From positions 248,001 through 312,000 of the forward strand of contig NZ_JAFIEU010000051.1 of NCBI RefSeq assembly GCF_020832325.1: a DNA stretch of 64,000 nt. Direction: 5' to 3'. The notes under the pieces are model-generated. The model saw only the letters and a program-made list of their open reading frames with translations, searched no databases and had not been told where the DNA came from. The position numbers and the translations under genes are program-made. The stretch is from Lunatimonas sp. (GTDB taxonomy: Bacteria; Bacteroidota; Bacteroidia; Cytophagales; Cyclobacteriaceae). Each line of letters starts with the position of its first letter. Position 1 is the stretch's first letter. Shown here in pieces: positions 56,494 to 64,000 of the stretch.

Positions 56494-56838
56494 ATGGAAA
56501 AGAAAGTGATAAAGCATCCCAAAATGCATATCAAAACCGGAGATACCGTGAAGGTTCTTTCCGGAGACGATAAAGGCAAACAAGGTAAAGTGCTTTCGGT
56601 AGACATCGCAAAGAGACGGGCCATCGTAGAAGGTCTGAATATTGTGACCAAACACCGCAAGCCTACCGCCAATTCTCCACAAGGAGCTATTGACAAGATG
56701 GAAGCGCCTATTCATGCAAGTAACCTGATGTTGGTTGATCCCAAGACTGGAGAAGCTACCCGAATCGGCAGAAAGCGTGACGACAATGGTAAATTAGTAA
56801 GGTATTCAAAGAAAACCGGGGAGGTGATCAATGGCTAA
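56494..56838 (+). CDS. rplX: 50S ribosomal protein L24
   Basis: A 114-residue assembly-initiator protein with a KOW motif ([20 protein letters not shown]) and a basic C-terminal part ([19 protein letters not shown]). It overlaps rplE by 8 bases, implying translational coupling. Confidence 0.95.
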   Translation: MEKKVIKHPKMHIKTGDTVKVLSGDDKGKQGKVLSVDIAKRRAIVEGLNIVTKHRKPTANSPQGAIDKMEAPIHASNLMLVDPKTGEATRIGRKRDDNGKLVRYSKKTGEVING

Positions 56839-57391
56839 ACCTAGATTAAAAGAAAAATTTGTTTCGGAAGTTTCCGAAGCATTGAAGGAGAAGTTCCAGT
56901 ATAAGTCGGTCATGCAGGTTCCTCGTTTGACCAAGATCGTCATCAATAAGGGTATCGGTGCTGCCGTGGCTGACAAGAAATTGGTAGACCAAGGAGTAGA
57001 AGAGCTTACCATTATCGCTGGACAGCGTGCAGTGGCTACCAAGGCAAAAAACTCCATCTCTAACTTTAAGTTGAGGGAAGGCATGCCGATCGGTGCCAAA
57101 GTAACGCTTCGAGGTGACCGGATGTATGAATTTCTAGACAGGTTGGTAAGCGTTGCGCTTCCAAGGGTGAGGGATTTCAAAGGTATATCTGACAAGGGTT
57201 TTGACGGACGAGGTAATTATACACTTGGAGTGACCGAGCAGATTATCTTCCCTGAGATCAGCATCGAGAAAGTAAACCGTATATCCGGTATGGATATTAC
57301 CTTGGTTACATCTGCTGATACCGATGAAGAAGCCTTAGCGTTGTTGAAAGCATTGGGAATGCCATTCGTAAACAAAAATAAAGATAACTGA
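56831..57391 (+). CDS. rplE: 50S ribosomal protein L5
   Basis: A 186-residue 5S rRNA-binding protein. Blocks: [40 protein letters not shown] and [18 protein letters not shown]. The start ATG lies inside the end of rplX. Confidence 0.97.
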   Translation: MAKPRLKEKFVSEVSEALKEKFQYKSVMQVPRLTKIVINKGIGAAVADKKLVDQGVEELTIIAGQRAVATKAKNSISNFKLREGMPIGAKVTLRGDRMYEFLDRLVSVALPRVRDFKGISDKGFDGRGNYTLGVTEQIIFPEISIEKVNRISGMDITLVTSADTDEEALALLKALGMPFVNKNKDN

Positions 57392-57393
57392 TC

Positions 57394-57663
57394 ATGGCAA
57401 GAGAGTCGATAAAAGCTCGCGAGCGAAAGAGAGAGCGCCTAGTAGCCAAGTATGCCAAGAAGAGAGCTGAACTTAAGGCTGCCGGAAACTACGAAGCACT
57501 GGATAAACTTCCCAAGAATGCTTCTCCCGTCAGACTTCATAACCGATGTAAGCTGACCGGCCGTCCTAAAGGATACATGAGGAAATTCGGTATCAACCGG
57601 GTTACATTCAGGGAAATGGCTTCTGCGGGTAAGATACCTGGTATAACTAAATCGAGCTGGTAA
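57394..57663 (+). CDS. rpsN: 30S ribosomal protein S14, zinc-independent long form
   Basis: An 89-residue S14 of the long type without the CxxC zinc pairs; a single cysteine ([17 protein letters not shown]) remains. Start [20 protein letters not shown], end [10 protein letters not shown]. Last gene before an 84-base gap that carries a promoter for rpsH. Confidence 0.96.
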   Translation: MARESIKARERKRERLVAKYAKKRAELKAAGNYEALDKLPKNASPVRLHNRCKLTGRPKGYMRKFGINRVTFREMASAGKIPGITKSSW

Positions 57664-57700
57664 AAATCAGACAAATGTTTTTATTCTGAGAATCATTGTG

Positions 57701-57708
57701 TAACTTTG
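57701..57708 (+). promoter_or_regulatory. -7 box before rpsH
   Basis: TAACTTTG, perfect and followed by C like the rpsL and rplC promoters, 39 bases before the rpsH ATG. The -33 region is T-rich (TGTTTTTA) but has no exact TTTG at the right distance. Confidence 0.55.
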
Positions 57709-57710
57709 CC

Positions 57711-57725
57711 CGCCCATTGGGGGCG
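57711..57725 (+). promoter_or_regulatory. Short GC-rich hairpin at the rpsH mRNA start
   Basis: CGCCC pairs with GGGCG around ATTGG, placed right where the rpsH transcript should begin. The GC-rich stem stands out from an AT-rich leader; it might stabilize the 5' end or be a regulatory site. Confidence 0.35.
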
Positions 57726-57747
57726 TGCAGTTAGACTATTTATAAAT

Positions 57748-58143
57748 ATGACTGATCCAATAGCTGATTATCTGACCAGATTGAGGAACGCTATCAAAGC
57801 GTCTCACCGGATTGTGGAGATCCCTGCTTCTAATATAAAGAAGGAGATCACCAAGGTTCTTTTTGAAAAAGGGTATATTCAGAACTACAAATTTGACGAG
57901 AATGGCCCCCAAGGCACCATCAAAATTGCGTTGAAATACAATCCCGCCACCAAAGAGAATGCCATCGTTAATCTTACGAGGGTAAGCAAGCCAGGCTTGC
58001 GTAAATATGTGGGTAAGGAATCCCTTCCCCGCGTGATCAATGGTTTGGGAGTAGCCATTATATCTACTTCCCGTGGAATCATGACTGACAAAGAAGCCCG
58101 TACTGAGGGAATCGGTGGAGAAGTACTTTGTTACGTATATTAA
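57748..58143 (+). CDS. rpsH: 30S ribosomal protein S8
   Basis: A 131-residue 16S-binding protein. [20 protein letters not shown] is the family start (ATG at 57748); the in-frame extension to 57706 lies over the promoter and hairpin and is rejected. The end [20 protein letters not shown] is the RNA-binding domain. S8 is the usual repressor of this operon in E. coli. Confidence 0.97.
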   Translation: MTDPIADYLTRLRNAIKASHRIVEIPASNIKKEITKVLFEKGYIQNYKFDENGPQGTIKIALKYNPATKENAIVNLTRVSKPGLRKYVGKESLPRVINGLGVAIISTSRGIMTDKEARTEGIGGEVLCYVY

Positions 58144-58155
58144 TATCGGAATACG

Positions 58156-58713
58156 ATGTCTAGAATAGGTAAAAAACCAATAAATATACCGGCGGGTGTT
58201 ACTGTAGACGTGTCCAAGCATAACGAGGTCACTGTTAAAGGTCCCAAAGGTACGCTGAAGCAGGAGATTAATCCTGATATTACCGTAACCGTTGAAGGAA
58301 ATCAGGTGGTGGTAGTACGCCCCACGGATTCCAAACGCCACAAGTCACTGCATGGTCTTTACAGATCCCTGCTTAACAACATGGTGATCGGTGTAAGCGA
58401 AGGATACAAAAAGGAATTGGAACTGGTGGGTGTGGGTTATAAAGCCACTAATCAGGGACAGGTGCTCGAATTGGCACTTGGTTATTCCCACAATATTTTC
58501 TTCGCCCTGCCCCAAGAGATCTCCCTGAAAACGGAGACTCCGAAAGGTAAGAACCCCTTGATCACCTTGGAGGGTATCGACAAGGAACTGATCGGACAAA
58601 TCGCAGCCAAAATCAAGTCCTTCCGAAAGGTAGAACCATTCAAAGGAAAAGGTGTACGTTTTGTCGGTGAGTTTGTGAGACGTAAAGCTGGTAAAACTTC
58701 TGCTAAAAAATAA
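58156..58713 (+). CDS. rplF: 50S ribosomal protein L6
   Basis: A 185-residue protein near the sarcin-ricin loop. Start MSRIGKKPINIPAGVTVDVS; C-terminal block EPFKGKGVRFVGEFVRRKAG. Complete, 12 bases after rpsH. Confidence 0.97.
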   Translation: MSRIGKKPINIPAGVTVDVSKHNEVTVKGPKGTLKQEINPDITVTVEGNQVVVVRPTDSKRHKSLHGLYRSLLNNMVIGVSEGYKKELELVGVGYKATNQGQVLELALGYSHNIFFALPQEISLKTETPKGKNPLITLEGIDKELIGQIAAKIKSFRKVEPFKGKGVRFVGEFVRRKAGKTSAKK

Positions 58714-58720
58714 TTGAGAC

Positions 58721-59071
58721 ATGGCTTTTAATAAAAACGAACGTAGACGTAGAATTAAGAAGAGTATCCGGAGAAAGATCTCCGGTACTGATTCTAGGCC
58801 TCGCTTGGCGGTATTCAAGAGTAATACTGGTATATATGCTCAGATCGTGAATGACCTAAAGGGACATACGCTGATGAGTGCGTCTTCTAAGGAATTGGGA
58901 GCAAAGGCAAACGCCAATATTTCTGTTTCCAAGGAAGTTGGTAAAAAACTGGCTGAGAAAGCGTTGGCCGGGGGAGTGACCGAAGTAGTATTTGATAGGA
59001 GTGGATACCTCTATCATGGAAATGTAAAAGCTTTGGCAGACGGTGCCAGAGAAGCTGGCCTTAAATTTTAA
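58721..59071 (+). CDS. rplR: 50S ribosomal protein L18
   Basis: A 116-residue 5S rRNA-binding protein with [39 protein letters not shown] and the end [19 protein letters not shown]. Confidence 0.97.
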   Translation: MAFNKNERRRRIKKSIRRKISGTDSRPRLAVFKSNTGIYAQIVNDLKGHTLMSASSKELGAKANANISVSKEVGKKLAEKALAGGVTEVVFDRSGYLYHGNVKALADGAREAGLKF

Positions 59072-59079
59072 TAGATATT

Positions 59080-59598
59080 ATGTCCCAAATACGAAAAAAA
59101 CCAATTAGGGCTACTGATACTGAGCTGAAAGAAAAAGTAGTAGCTATAAACCGAGTTGCCAAAGTGGTAAAAGGTGGTAGAAGATTCTCTTTCTCAGCGA
59201 TCGTAGTAGTAGGCGACGGAAACGGAATCGTTGGATATGGCTTGGGTAAAGCCAACGAGGTGACTGATGCTATTACAAAAGGCATAGAAGACGCAAAGAA
59301 GAACCTGATTCAGGTTCCACTTTATAAAGGAACTGTTCCCCATGATCAGTTAGGTAAATACGGAGGAGGATTGGTGCTCATCAAGCCTGCCGCTCCTGGT
59401 ACAGGTGTTCTTGCTGGTGGTGCCATGAGGGCTGTCTTGGAAAGTGCCGGATATACCGATATCTTGGCTAAGTCTAAGGGATCTTCCAACCCACACAATG
59501 TGGTAAAAGCTACCATAGACGCGTTGGAAAACATGCGAGATGCTATTGCAGTTTCGCAGCAAAGGAGAGTAAAATTGTCTAAGGTTTTTAACGGTTAA
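59080..59598 (+). CDS. rpsE: 30S ribosomal protein S5
   Basis: A 172-residue protein with an N-terminal double-stranded RNA-binding domain ([39 protein letters not shown]) and C-terminal domain ([20 protein letters not shown]). The spectinomycin loop [11 protein letters not shown] is of the usual sensitive type. Confidence 0.97.
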   Translation: MSQIRKKPIRATDTELKEKVVAINRVAKVVKGGRRFSFSAIVVVGDGNGIVGYGLGKANEVTDAITKGIEDAKKNLIQVPLYKGTVPHDQLGKYGGGLVLIKPAAPGTGVLAGGAMRAVLESAGYTDILAKSKGSSNPHNVVKATIDALENMRDAIAVSQQRRVKLSKVFNG

Positions 59599-59602
59599 TA
59601 CA

Positions 59603-59782
59603 ATGGCTAAGGTAAGAGTTACACAAATACGAAGCACGATCAAGCGGCCTAAAGACCAAAAAGCGACTATCACTGCGTTGGGTTTGGGAAAGATTAACCG
59701 AACTGTTGAACTGGAAGGCACACCTCAGATATTGGGGATGATCAATAAAGTGAGTCACCTTGTAAAAACGGAGGAGGTTTGA
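59603..59782 (+). CDS. rpmD: 50S ribosomal protein L30
   Basis: A 59-residue protein read directly from the sequence: [20 protein letters not shown] at the start, then [16 protein letters not shown] and a [15 protein letters not shown] end. Its place between rpsE and rplO is the standard one. A GGAGGAGG run near its end encodes Glu-Glu codons and is not a ribosome binding site. Confidence 0.96.
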   Translation: MAKVRVTQIRSTIKRPKDQKATITALGLGKINRTVELEGTPQILGMINKVSHLVKTEEV

Positions 59783-59842
59783 TTAGTTGATTCCACTTGG
59801 ATCAGTACGTAATCAAGAAGCTCCTTGTTAAAATATAGACAC

Positions 59843-60289
59843 ATGAAACTACATACATTAAGTCCTGCTGAAGGTTCTGTAAAAAACAGAAAGAGGATCG
59901 GCCGGGGTACCGGATCAGGGAGAGGTGGCACCTCAACCCGAGGTCACAAGGGTGCGAAGTCCCGTTCAGGGTACAAAAGCAAGCTTGGCTTTGAAGGTGG
60001 ACAAATGCCTCTTCAGCGTAGGGTACCAAAATTCGGTTTTAAAAATATTAACCGCATTGAATACAAGCCCATCAATTTGGTTGAGCTACAAAGGCTGGCT
60101 GATAAACTGAGCACAGACACCATTTCATTTGAAACCTTGGTGGAAAATGGTATTGTGTCCAAGAAAGATGTTGTAAAAGTCCTAGGAACAGGCGAACTTA
60201 CAGGCAAATTAAATGTGAGTGCGCACAAGTTCTCAGCGTCCGCCGAGGAGGCTATCCAAAAAATTGGCGGAACGGTCAATAAGCTTTAA
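59843..60289 (+). CDS. rplO: 50S ribosomal protein L15
   Basis: A 148-residue protein. [20 protein letters not shown] is the family start (ATG 59843; a TTG six codons earlier is not needed), then [20 protein letters not shown] and [19 protein letters not shown]. secY follows after 3 bases. Confidence 0.97.
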   Translation: MKLHTLSPAEGSVKNRKRIGRGTGSGRGGTSTRGHKGAKSRSGYKSKLGFEGGQMPLQRRVPKFGFKNINRIEYKPINLVELQRLADKLSTDTISFETLVENGIVSKKDVVKVLGTGELTGKLNVSAHKFSASAEEAIQKIGGTVNKL

Positions 60290-60292
60290 ACA

Positions 60293-61609
60293 ATGAAAAA
60301 ATTCATCACAACAGTTAAGAACATCTTTTCAATCGAAGATTTGAGAATCCGTATTTTGAATACCATCGGATTTTTGGTGGTTTTTCGGATCGGTTCTTTT
60401 ATCGTGTTGCCAGGTGTAGATCCCAATCTTCTCGGAGAATCCGCTGGAGGTATATTTGGATTGATAGATACGTTCCTGGGAGGGTCCTTTAGTAGGGCTT
60501 CCATCTTTGGGTTGGGTATCATGCCCTACATATCTGCTTCCATTGTATTGCAGTTGTTAACTGTTGGTGTGCCCTATTTTCAAAAATTGCAGAAAGAAGG
60601 GGAATCTGGCCGCAAGCGGATCAATCAGATTACTCGGGTTTTGACTATTTTGATTACTGTGGCGCAGGGCATAGGGTACATAACGGCTACCATTCCCAAT
60701 GAGGCAATCATGATCAACAAGTCCATGTTTATGGTGAGCTCGTTGGTGTTATTGACTGCCGGTACCATGTTCTGTATGTGGTTGGGCGAGAAAATTACTG
60801 AAAAAGGTATCGGAAACGGTATCTCCATGTTGATCATGATTGGTATCATTTCTGCCTTGCCAGGTGCGATTATTGCGGAATCTCTTTCCAAAGGTTCTGG
60901 TGGTATCCTGCTGTTGATTATTGAGGCGGTTGTCTTATTCTTTGTGGTTGTGGGCACAGTTGCTCTCACCGAAGCCACTAGACGTATCCCTGTGCAATAT
61001 GCTAAACAGGTAGTAGGGGGGAAAGTGTACGGTGGACAACGGCAATACATTCCAATCAAGGTAAATGCTTCTGGGGTGATGCCTATCATCTTTGCGCAGT
61101 CTTTGATGTTCTTGCCGGCACTAATCGCCCAGATATGGGCCGACTCCAGTGATATTGCTGCGTATATTGGTACTACATTCAGTGATTTTACCAGTTGGCA
61201 GTATAACTTGGTGTTTGCGTTGATGATTATCCTGTTTACGTTCTTCTACACTGCCATTACGGTGAATCCAGAACAAATAGCGGAGGACATGAAGCGGAAC
61301 GGTGGATTTATACCAGGCATCAAGCCGGGTGGGCCCACAGCAGACTTCATTGATAACATTATTTCGAGAATTACTTTGCCAGGATCGTTTCTTTTGTCAA
61401 TAGTCGCGATTTTGCCTGCATTCGCGATTGTTGCAGGGGTCAGTGGAGAGTTTGCTCAGTTTTATGGAGGAACTTCCCTACTGATTATGGTGGGGGTGAT
61501 TTTAGATACGCTTCGTCAGATCGAAAGCTATCTGCTGATGAGGCACTACGAAGGTATGATGAAGAGCGGTAACATGAAGAATGACCCTTCGAGTTATGCA
61601 GTAGCTTAG
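60293..61609 (+). CDS. secY: Preprotein translocase subunit SecY
   Basis: A 438-residue channel protein with ten transmembrane helices. Blocks: FRIGSFIVLPGVDPNLL in TM1, ASIFGLGIMPYISASIVLQL in TM2, VEYAKRV-like PVQYAKQVVGGKVYGGQRQY and PGIKPGGPTADFIDNIISRI. Partner SecE is encoded at 36017. Confidence 0.97.
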   Translation: MKKFITTVKNIFSIEDLRIRILNTIGFLVVFRIGSFIVLPGVDPNLLGESAGGIFGLIDTFLGGSFSRASIFGLGIMPYISASIVLQLLTVGVPYFQKLQKEGESGRKRINQITRVLTILITVAQGIGYITATIPNEAIMINKSMFMVSSLVLLTAGTMFCMWLGEKITEKGIGNGISMLIMIGIISALPGAIIAESLSKGSGGILLLIIEAVVLFFVVVGTVALTEATRRIPVQYAKQVVGGKVYGGQRQYIPIKVNASGVMPIIFAQSLMFLPALIAQIWADSSDIAAYIGTTFSDFTSWQYNLVFALMIILFTFFYTAITVNPEQIAEDMKRNGGFIPGIKPGGPTADFIDNIISRITLPGSFLLSIVAILPAFAIVAGVSGEFAQFYGGTSLLIMVGVILDTLRQIESYLLMRHYEGMMKSGNMKNDPSSYAVA

Positions 61610-61610
61610 T

Positions 61611-62387
61611 ATGATACATTATAAGACGAAGGAAGAGGTCGAGTTAATAAAACAAAGTGCTCAGATTTTAGGAAAAGCGCACGGAGAAGTTGCCAAATAT
61701 GTGAAAGAAGGGGTAAAGACCTCTTTTCTAGATAAGATTGCTGAAGAATACATAAGAGACCATCAGGGAATCCCCTCCTTTAAGGGGTACAACGGGTTCC
61801 CTGCTTCTCTTTGTATTTCTGTTAATGAAGTAGTCGTTCATGGGTTTCCCAGTGGCTACGAATTGAAGGATGGTGATATAATCTCAATAGATTGTGGAGT
61901 CTTTCACCAAGGTTTTCATAGCGATTCCGCTTATACTTACCCTGTCGGTGAAGTTTCCCCTTCTATATTGAATTTGCTGGATGTTACCAAGGCTTCCCTG
62001 TATTTAGGGATAGAGAAAGCGGTTTATAACAGCCGAATTGGTGACATTGGGCATGCCATTCAGAAATACGTAGAATCGAAAGGTTTTACTGTGGTACGTG
62101 AATTAGTAGGCCATGGGTTAGGTAAAAGCCTGCACGAAGCGCCCGAGGTGCCCAATTACGGGAAACGGGGTAGTGGTCAAGTGCTGAAGAGCGGTTTAGT
62201 GATTGCAATTGAGCCTATGGTTAATTTGGGTACCCGTAACGTGGTGCAGGAACGCGATGGCTGGACAATTCGAACGGCAGATCGCAAAGTGTCGGCCCAT
62301 TTCGAGCACACGGTGGCGATCTTTGAAGACAAAACGGAGGTTCTCACCACACATCAGTATATAGAAGAAAATTTTACATATGGCTAA
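61611..62387 (+). CDS. map: Methionine aminopeptidase, type I
   Basis: A 258-residue metalloenzyme that removes the initiator methionine. Metal-binding residues are visible in [20 protein letters not shown] (two aspartates), [17 protein letters not shown] (histidine), [11 protein letters not shown] (glutamate) and [10 protein letters not shown] (last glutamate). The stop of secY is 1 base upstream and its end overlaps infA by 8 bases. Confidence 0.96.
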   Translation: MIHYKTKEEVELIKQSAQILGKAHGEVAKYVKEGVKTSFLDKIAEEYIRDHQGIPSFKGYNGFPASLCISVNEVVVHGFPSGYELKDGDIISIDCGVFHQGFHSDSAYTYPVGEVSPSILNLLDVTKASLYLGIEKAVYNSRIGDIGHAIQKYVESKGFTVVRELVGHGLGKSLHEAPEVPNYGKRGSGQVLKSGLVIAIEPMVNLGTRNVVQERDGWTIRTADRKVSAHFEHTVAIFEDKTEVLTTHQYIEENFTYG

Positions 62388-62598
62388 ACAGGCATCAATA
62401 GAGCAAGACGGCACCATTATCGAGGCACTGTCTAATGCAATGTTTAAAGTTGAATTGGAGAATGGGCATCAGTTGATCGCTCATATTTCCGGAAAAATGA
62501 GGATGAACTATATTAAAATCTTGCCTGGAGATAAGGTCAAATTGGAGTTGTCTCCTTACGATCTTTCCAAGGGCCGGATTGTATATCGTTATAAATAA
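62380..62598 (+). CDS. infA: Translation initiation factor IF-1
   Basis: A 72-residue OB-fold protein that closes the 30S A site. [40 protein letters not shown] and [20 protein letters not shown] are diagnostic. The start lies within the end of map (8-base overlap). Confidence 0.97.
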   Translation: MAKQASIEQDGTIIEALSNAMFKVELENGHQLIAHISGKMRMNYIKILPGDKVKLELSPYDLSKGRIVYRYK

Positions 62599-62651
62599 CC
62601 AGTAAATCATCAGGGAGCGGCGGGAGCCACTTCCAAAAATTTGATACAATC

Positions 62652-62768
62652 ATGAAAGTAAAGGCATCTATTAAGAAGAGAAGTGCTGATTGCAAAGTGA
62701 TCCGTAGAAAAGGAAAACTTTATGTGATCAATAAAAAGAATCCCAAGTTTAAACAAAGACAAGGTTAA
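62652..62768 (+). CDS. rpmJ: 50S ribosomal protein L36, zinc-independent form
   Basis: A 38-residue protein read directly from the sequence: [20 protein letters not shown], then [18 protein letters not shown]. Only C14 of the zinc ligands is kept (C11 is Ser, C27 is Asn, the His is Phe), so it is the zinc-free type. Position between infA and rpsM is standard. Confidence 0.96.
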   Translation: MKVKASIKKRSADCKVIRRKGKLYVINKKNPKFKQRQG

Positions 62769-62773
62769 TTACT

Positions 62774-63151
62774 ATGGCTAGAATTGCAGGTGTTGACATT
62801 CCAGACAACAAGCGGGGAGAAATCGGCCTTACCTATATTTTCGGTATAGGCAGGAGCTCTGCTAAGGCGATCCTTAGCAAGGCAGGTATCTCATTAGATA
62901 AAAAAGCAGGTGAGTGGGACGACGACGAGTCTACCGCTATCAGGAACATCATTGCGGAGGAGTACAAGACAGAAGGTGTATTAAAGTCTGAAGTACAGCT
63001 CAGCATCAAAAGATTGATGGATATTGGATGTTACCGAGGTTTGAGACACCGGAAAGGTTTGCCAGTGAGAGGCCAGAAAACCAAGAATAACGCCAGAACC
63101 AGAAAAGGTAAGAGAAAGACTGTTGCCAACAAGAAAAAAGCAACTAAATAA
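62774..63151 (+). CDS. rpsM: 30S ribosomal protein S13
   Basis: A 125-residue head protein. [20 protein letters not shown] at the start, [20 protein letters not shown], and [20 protein letters not shown] near the end with a basic tail that reaches the P-site tRNA. Confidence 0.97.
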   Translation: MARIAGVDIPDNKRGEIGLTYIFGIGRSSAKAILSKAGISLDKKAGEWDDDESTAIRNIIAEEYKTEGVLKSEVQLSIKRLMDIGCYRGLRHRKGLPVRGQKTKNNARTRKGKRKTVANKKKATK

Positions 63152-63166
63152 ATCTTGATTTAGATC

Positions 63167-63565
63167 ATGGCTCAGAAAAGAAACGAAAAAGCGAAAGCTA
63201 AAAAGCGAGTTGTCAAGGTAGAAGCTGTGGGACAAGCCCATATCAAAGCTTCTTTTAACAACATCATCATATCCATTACCAATAATTCAGGTCAGGTTAT
63301 CTCTTGGGCTTCTGCGGGTAAGATGGGATTTAGGGGTTCTAAGAAGAACACTCCCTACGCTGCGCAAATGGCTGCCCAAAACTGTGGTCAGGTAGCTTAT
63401 GACCTTGGATTGAGGAAAATCGAAGTGTTTGTAAAAGGTCCTGGTGCGGGAAGAGAGTCAGCTATTAGAACTTTACAAAATGTAGGACTCGACGTTACGA
63501 CAATTACTGACGTGACTCCGCTGCCGCACAACGGTTGTCGCCCTCCAAAACGTAGAAGAGTATAA
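63167..63565 (+). CDS. rpsK: 30S ribosomal protein S11
   Basis: A 132-residue platform protein. Blocks: [40 protein letters not shown] and the end [18 protein letters not shown]. Confidence 0.97.
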   Translation: MAQKRNEKAKAKKRVVKVEAVGQAHIKASFNNIIISITNNSGQVISWASAGKMGFRGSKKNTPYAAQMAAQNCGQVAYDLGLRKIEVFVKGPGAGRESAIRTLQNVGLDVTTITDVTPLPHNGCRPPKRRRV

Positions 63566-63583
63566 TTTTAAAGAAGAGATAGC

Positions 63584-64000
63584 ATGGCTAGATATAGAGG
63601 TCCAAAAGCGAAAATTGCCCGAAAGTTCGGTGAACCTATCGAAGGGCAAAGTAAAGTACTTCAAAAGAAAAACTATCCTCCTGGTCAGCATGGCAGGGGA
63701 AGAAGGAAAAAGCAGTCTGAATACGCGATTCAGTTGATGGAAAAACAAAAGGCAAAATACATCTACGGTATCTTGGAACGTCAGTTTGCAAAGATGTTTG
63801 ACATTGCCTCTCGAAAAAAGGGCGTTACCGGTGAAAACCTACTTCAACTATTGGAGTCTAGGTTGGACAATACCGTGTACCGTCTGGGCATTGCGCCCAC
63901 CCGTAGAGCGGCCCGTCAGCTCGTTTCGCACAAGCATATCTTGGTTAATGGAGAGTTGGTAAACATCCCTTCGTACACCTTGAAGCCTGGCGATGTGGTT
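63584..64000 (+). CDS. rpsD: 30S ribosomal protein S4, truncated by the window end
   Basis: The first 139 codons of S4. [20 protein letters not shown] at the start has no zinc cysteines, so it is the zinc-free form; an S4 RNA-binding domain begins around [20 protein letters not shown]. The remaining 60 or so residues, and probably rpoA and rplQ, lie beyond 64000. Confidence 0.95.
   Translation, partial: MARYRGPKAKIARKFGEPIEGQSKVLQKKNYPPGQHGRGRRKKQSEYAIQLMEKQKAKYIYGILERQFAKMFDIASRKKGVTGENLLQLLESRLDNTVYRLGIAPTRRAARQLVSHKHILVNGELVNIPSYTLKPGDVV

Noticed and set aside
59771-59780. GGAGGAGG as a ribosome binding site for rplO
   Set aside because: It is inside the last codons of rpmD (Glu-Glu-Val), more than 60 bases before the rplO start.

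Overview
The window reads as one continuous piece of chromosome from a member of the Bacteroidota, most likely the order Cytophagales (Cyclobacteriaceae-like; this is inference from gene content and protein style, since no search could be run). The reasons are promoters of the form TTTG-N19-TAnnTTTG, almost no Shine-Dalgarno sequences, DUF4221 and DUF3467 genes, a geranylgeranylglycerol-phosphate synthase-type UbiA enzyme, and the phylum's usual rpsU-xerC-hpf, purH-mreBCD-mrdA-rodA and tRNA-tuf-secE-nusG-rpl-rpoBC orders. There is no rRNA, CRISPR array, insertion sequence or phage gene. No gene-free stretch exceeds 300 bases; the largest are 51151-51389, 24188-24407 and 17653-17852.

Layout. 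1-5200: the end of rimO, a GNAT-like gene, a GH92 mannosidase lipoprotein, galE, and rpsU with its own promoter and a striking Shine-Dalgarno sequence. 5250-6531: xerC and hpf, closed by a terminator. 6530-15402: two divergent GT39 membrane glycosyltransferases, then aroQ, a class V aminotransferase, marC, rnhA, trmN6, a bestrophin and a UbiA prenyltransferase. 15497-23317: purN, purH and the cell-elongation operon mreB-mreC-mreD-mrdA-rodA. 23405-29156: an NlpE/META lipoprotein followed by four tandem DUF4221 lipoprotein paralogues, three of which end in a 7-bp-period repeat array. 29238-33941: frr and pyrH, a biotin carrier protein and an M1 aminopeptidase.

34080-64000 is the translation and transcription superlocus: tRNA-Tyr, tRNA-Gly, tRNA-Thr, tuf, tRNA-Trp, secE, nusG, rplKAJL, rpoB, rpoC, a DUF3467 gene, then rpsL-rpsG-fusA-rpsJ, then (after a strong terminator and a new promoter) rplC-rplD-rplW-rplB-rpsS-rplV-rpsC-rplP-rpmC-rpsQ-rplN-rplX-rplE-rpsN, and (after another promoter) rpsH-rplF-rplR-rpsE-rpmD-rplO-secY-map-infA-rpmJ-rpsM-rpsK-rpsD, cut by the window end. 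Together these make ribosomal proteins of both subunits, elongation factors Tu and G, initiation factor 1, the Sec channel and the two large RNA polymerase subunits. RimO at the left edge modifies ribosomal protein S12, which is encoded here by rpsL.

Most worth a second look: the extended Shine-Dalgarno of rpsU in a genome that otherwise hardly uses them; the DUF4221 array with heptad hairpins running into its stop codons; the terminator/promoter break between rpsJ and rplC with a leader hairpin; the hairpin-rich rplL-rpoB spacer; and two genes whose promoter -7 box sits four bases before the ATG, predicting leaderless mRNAs.
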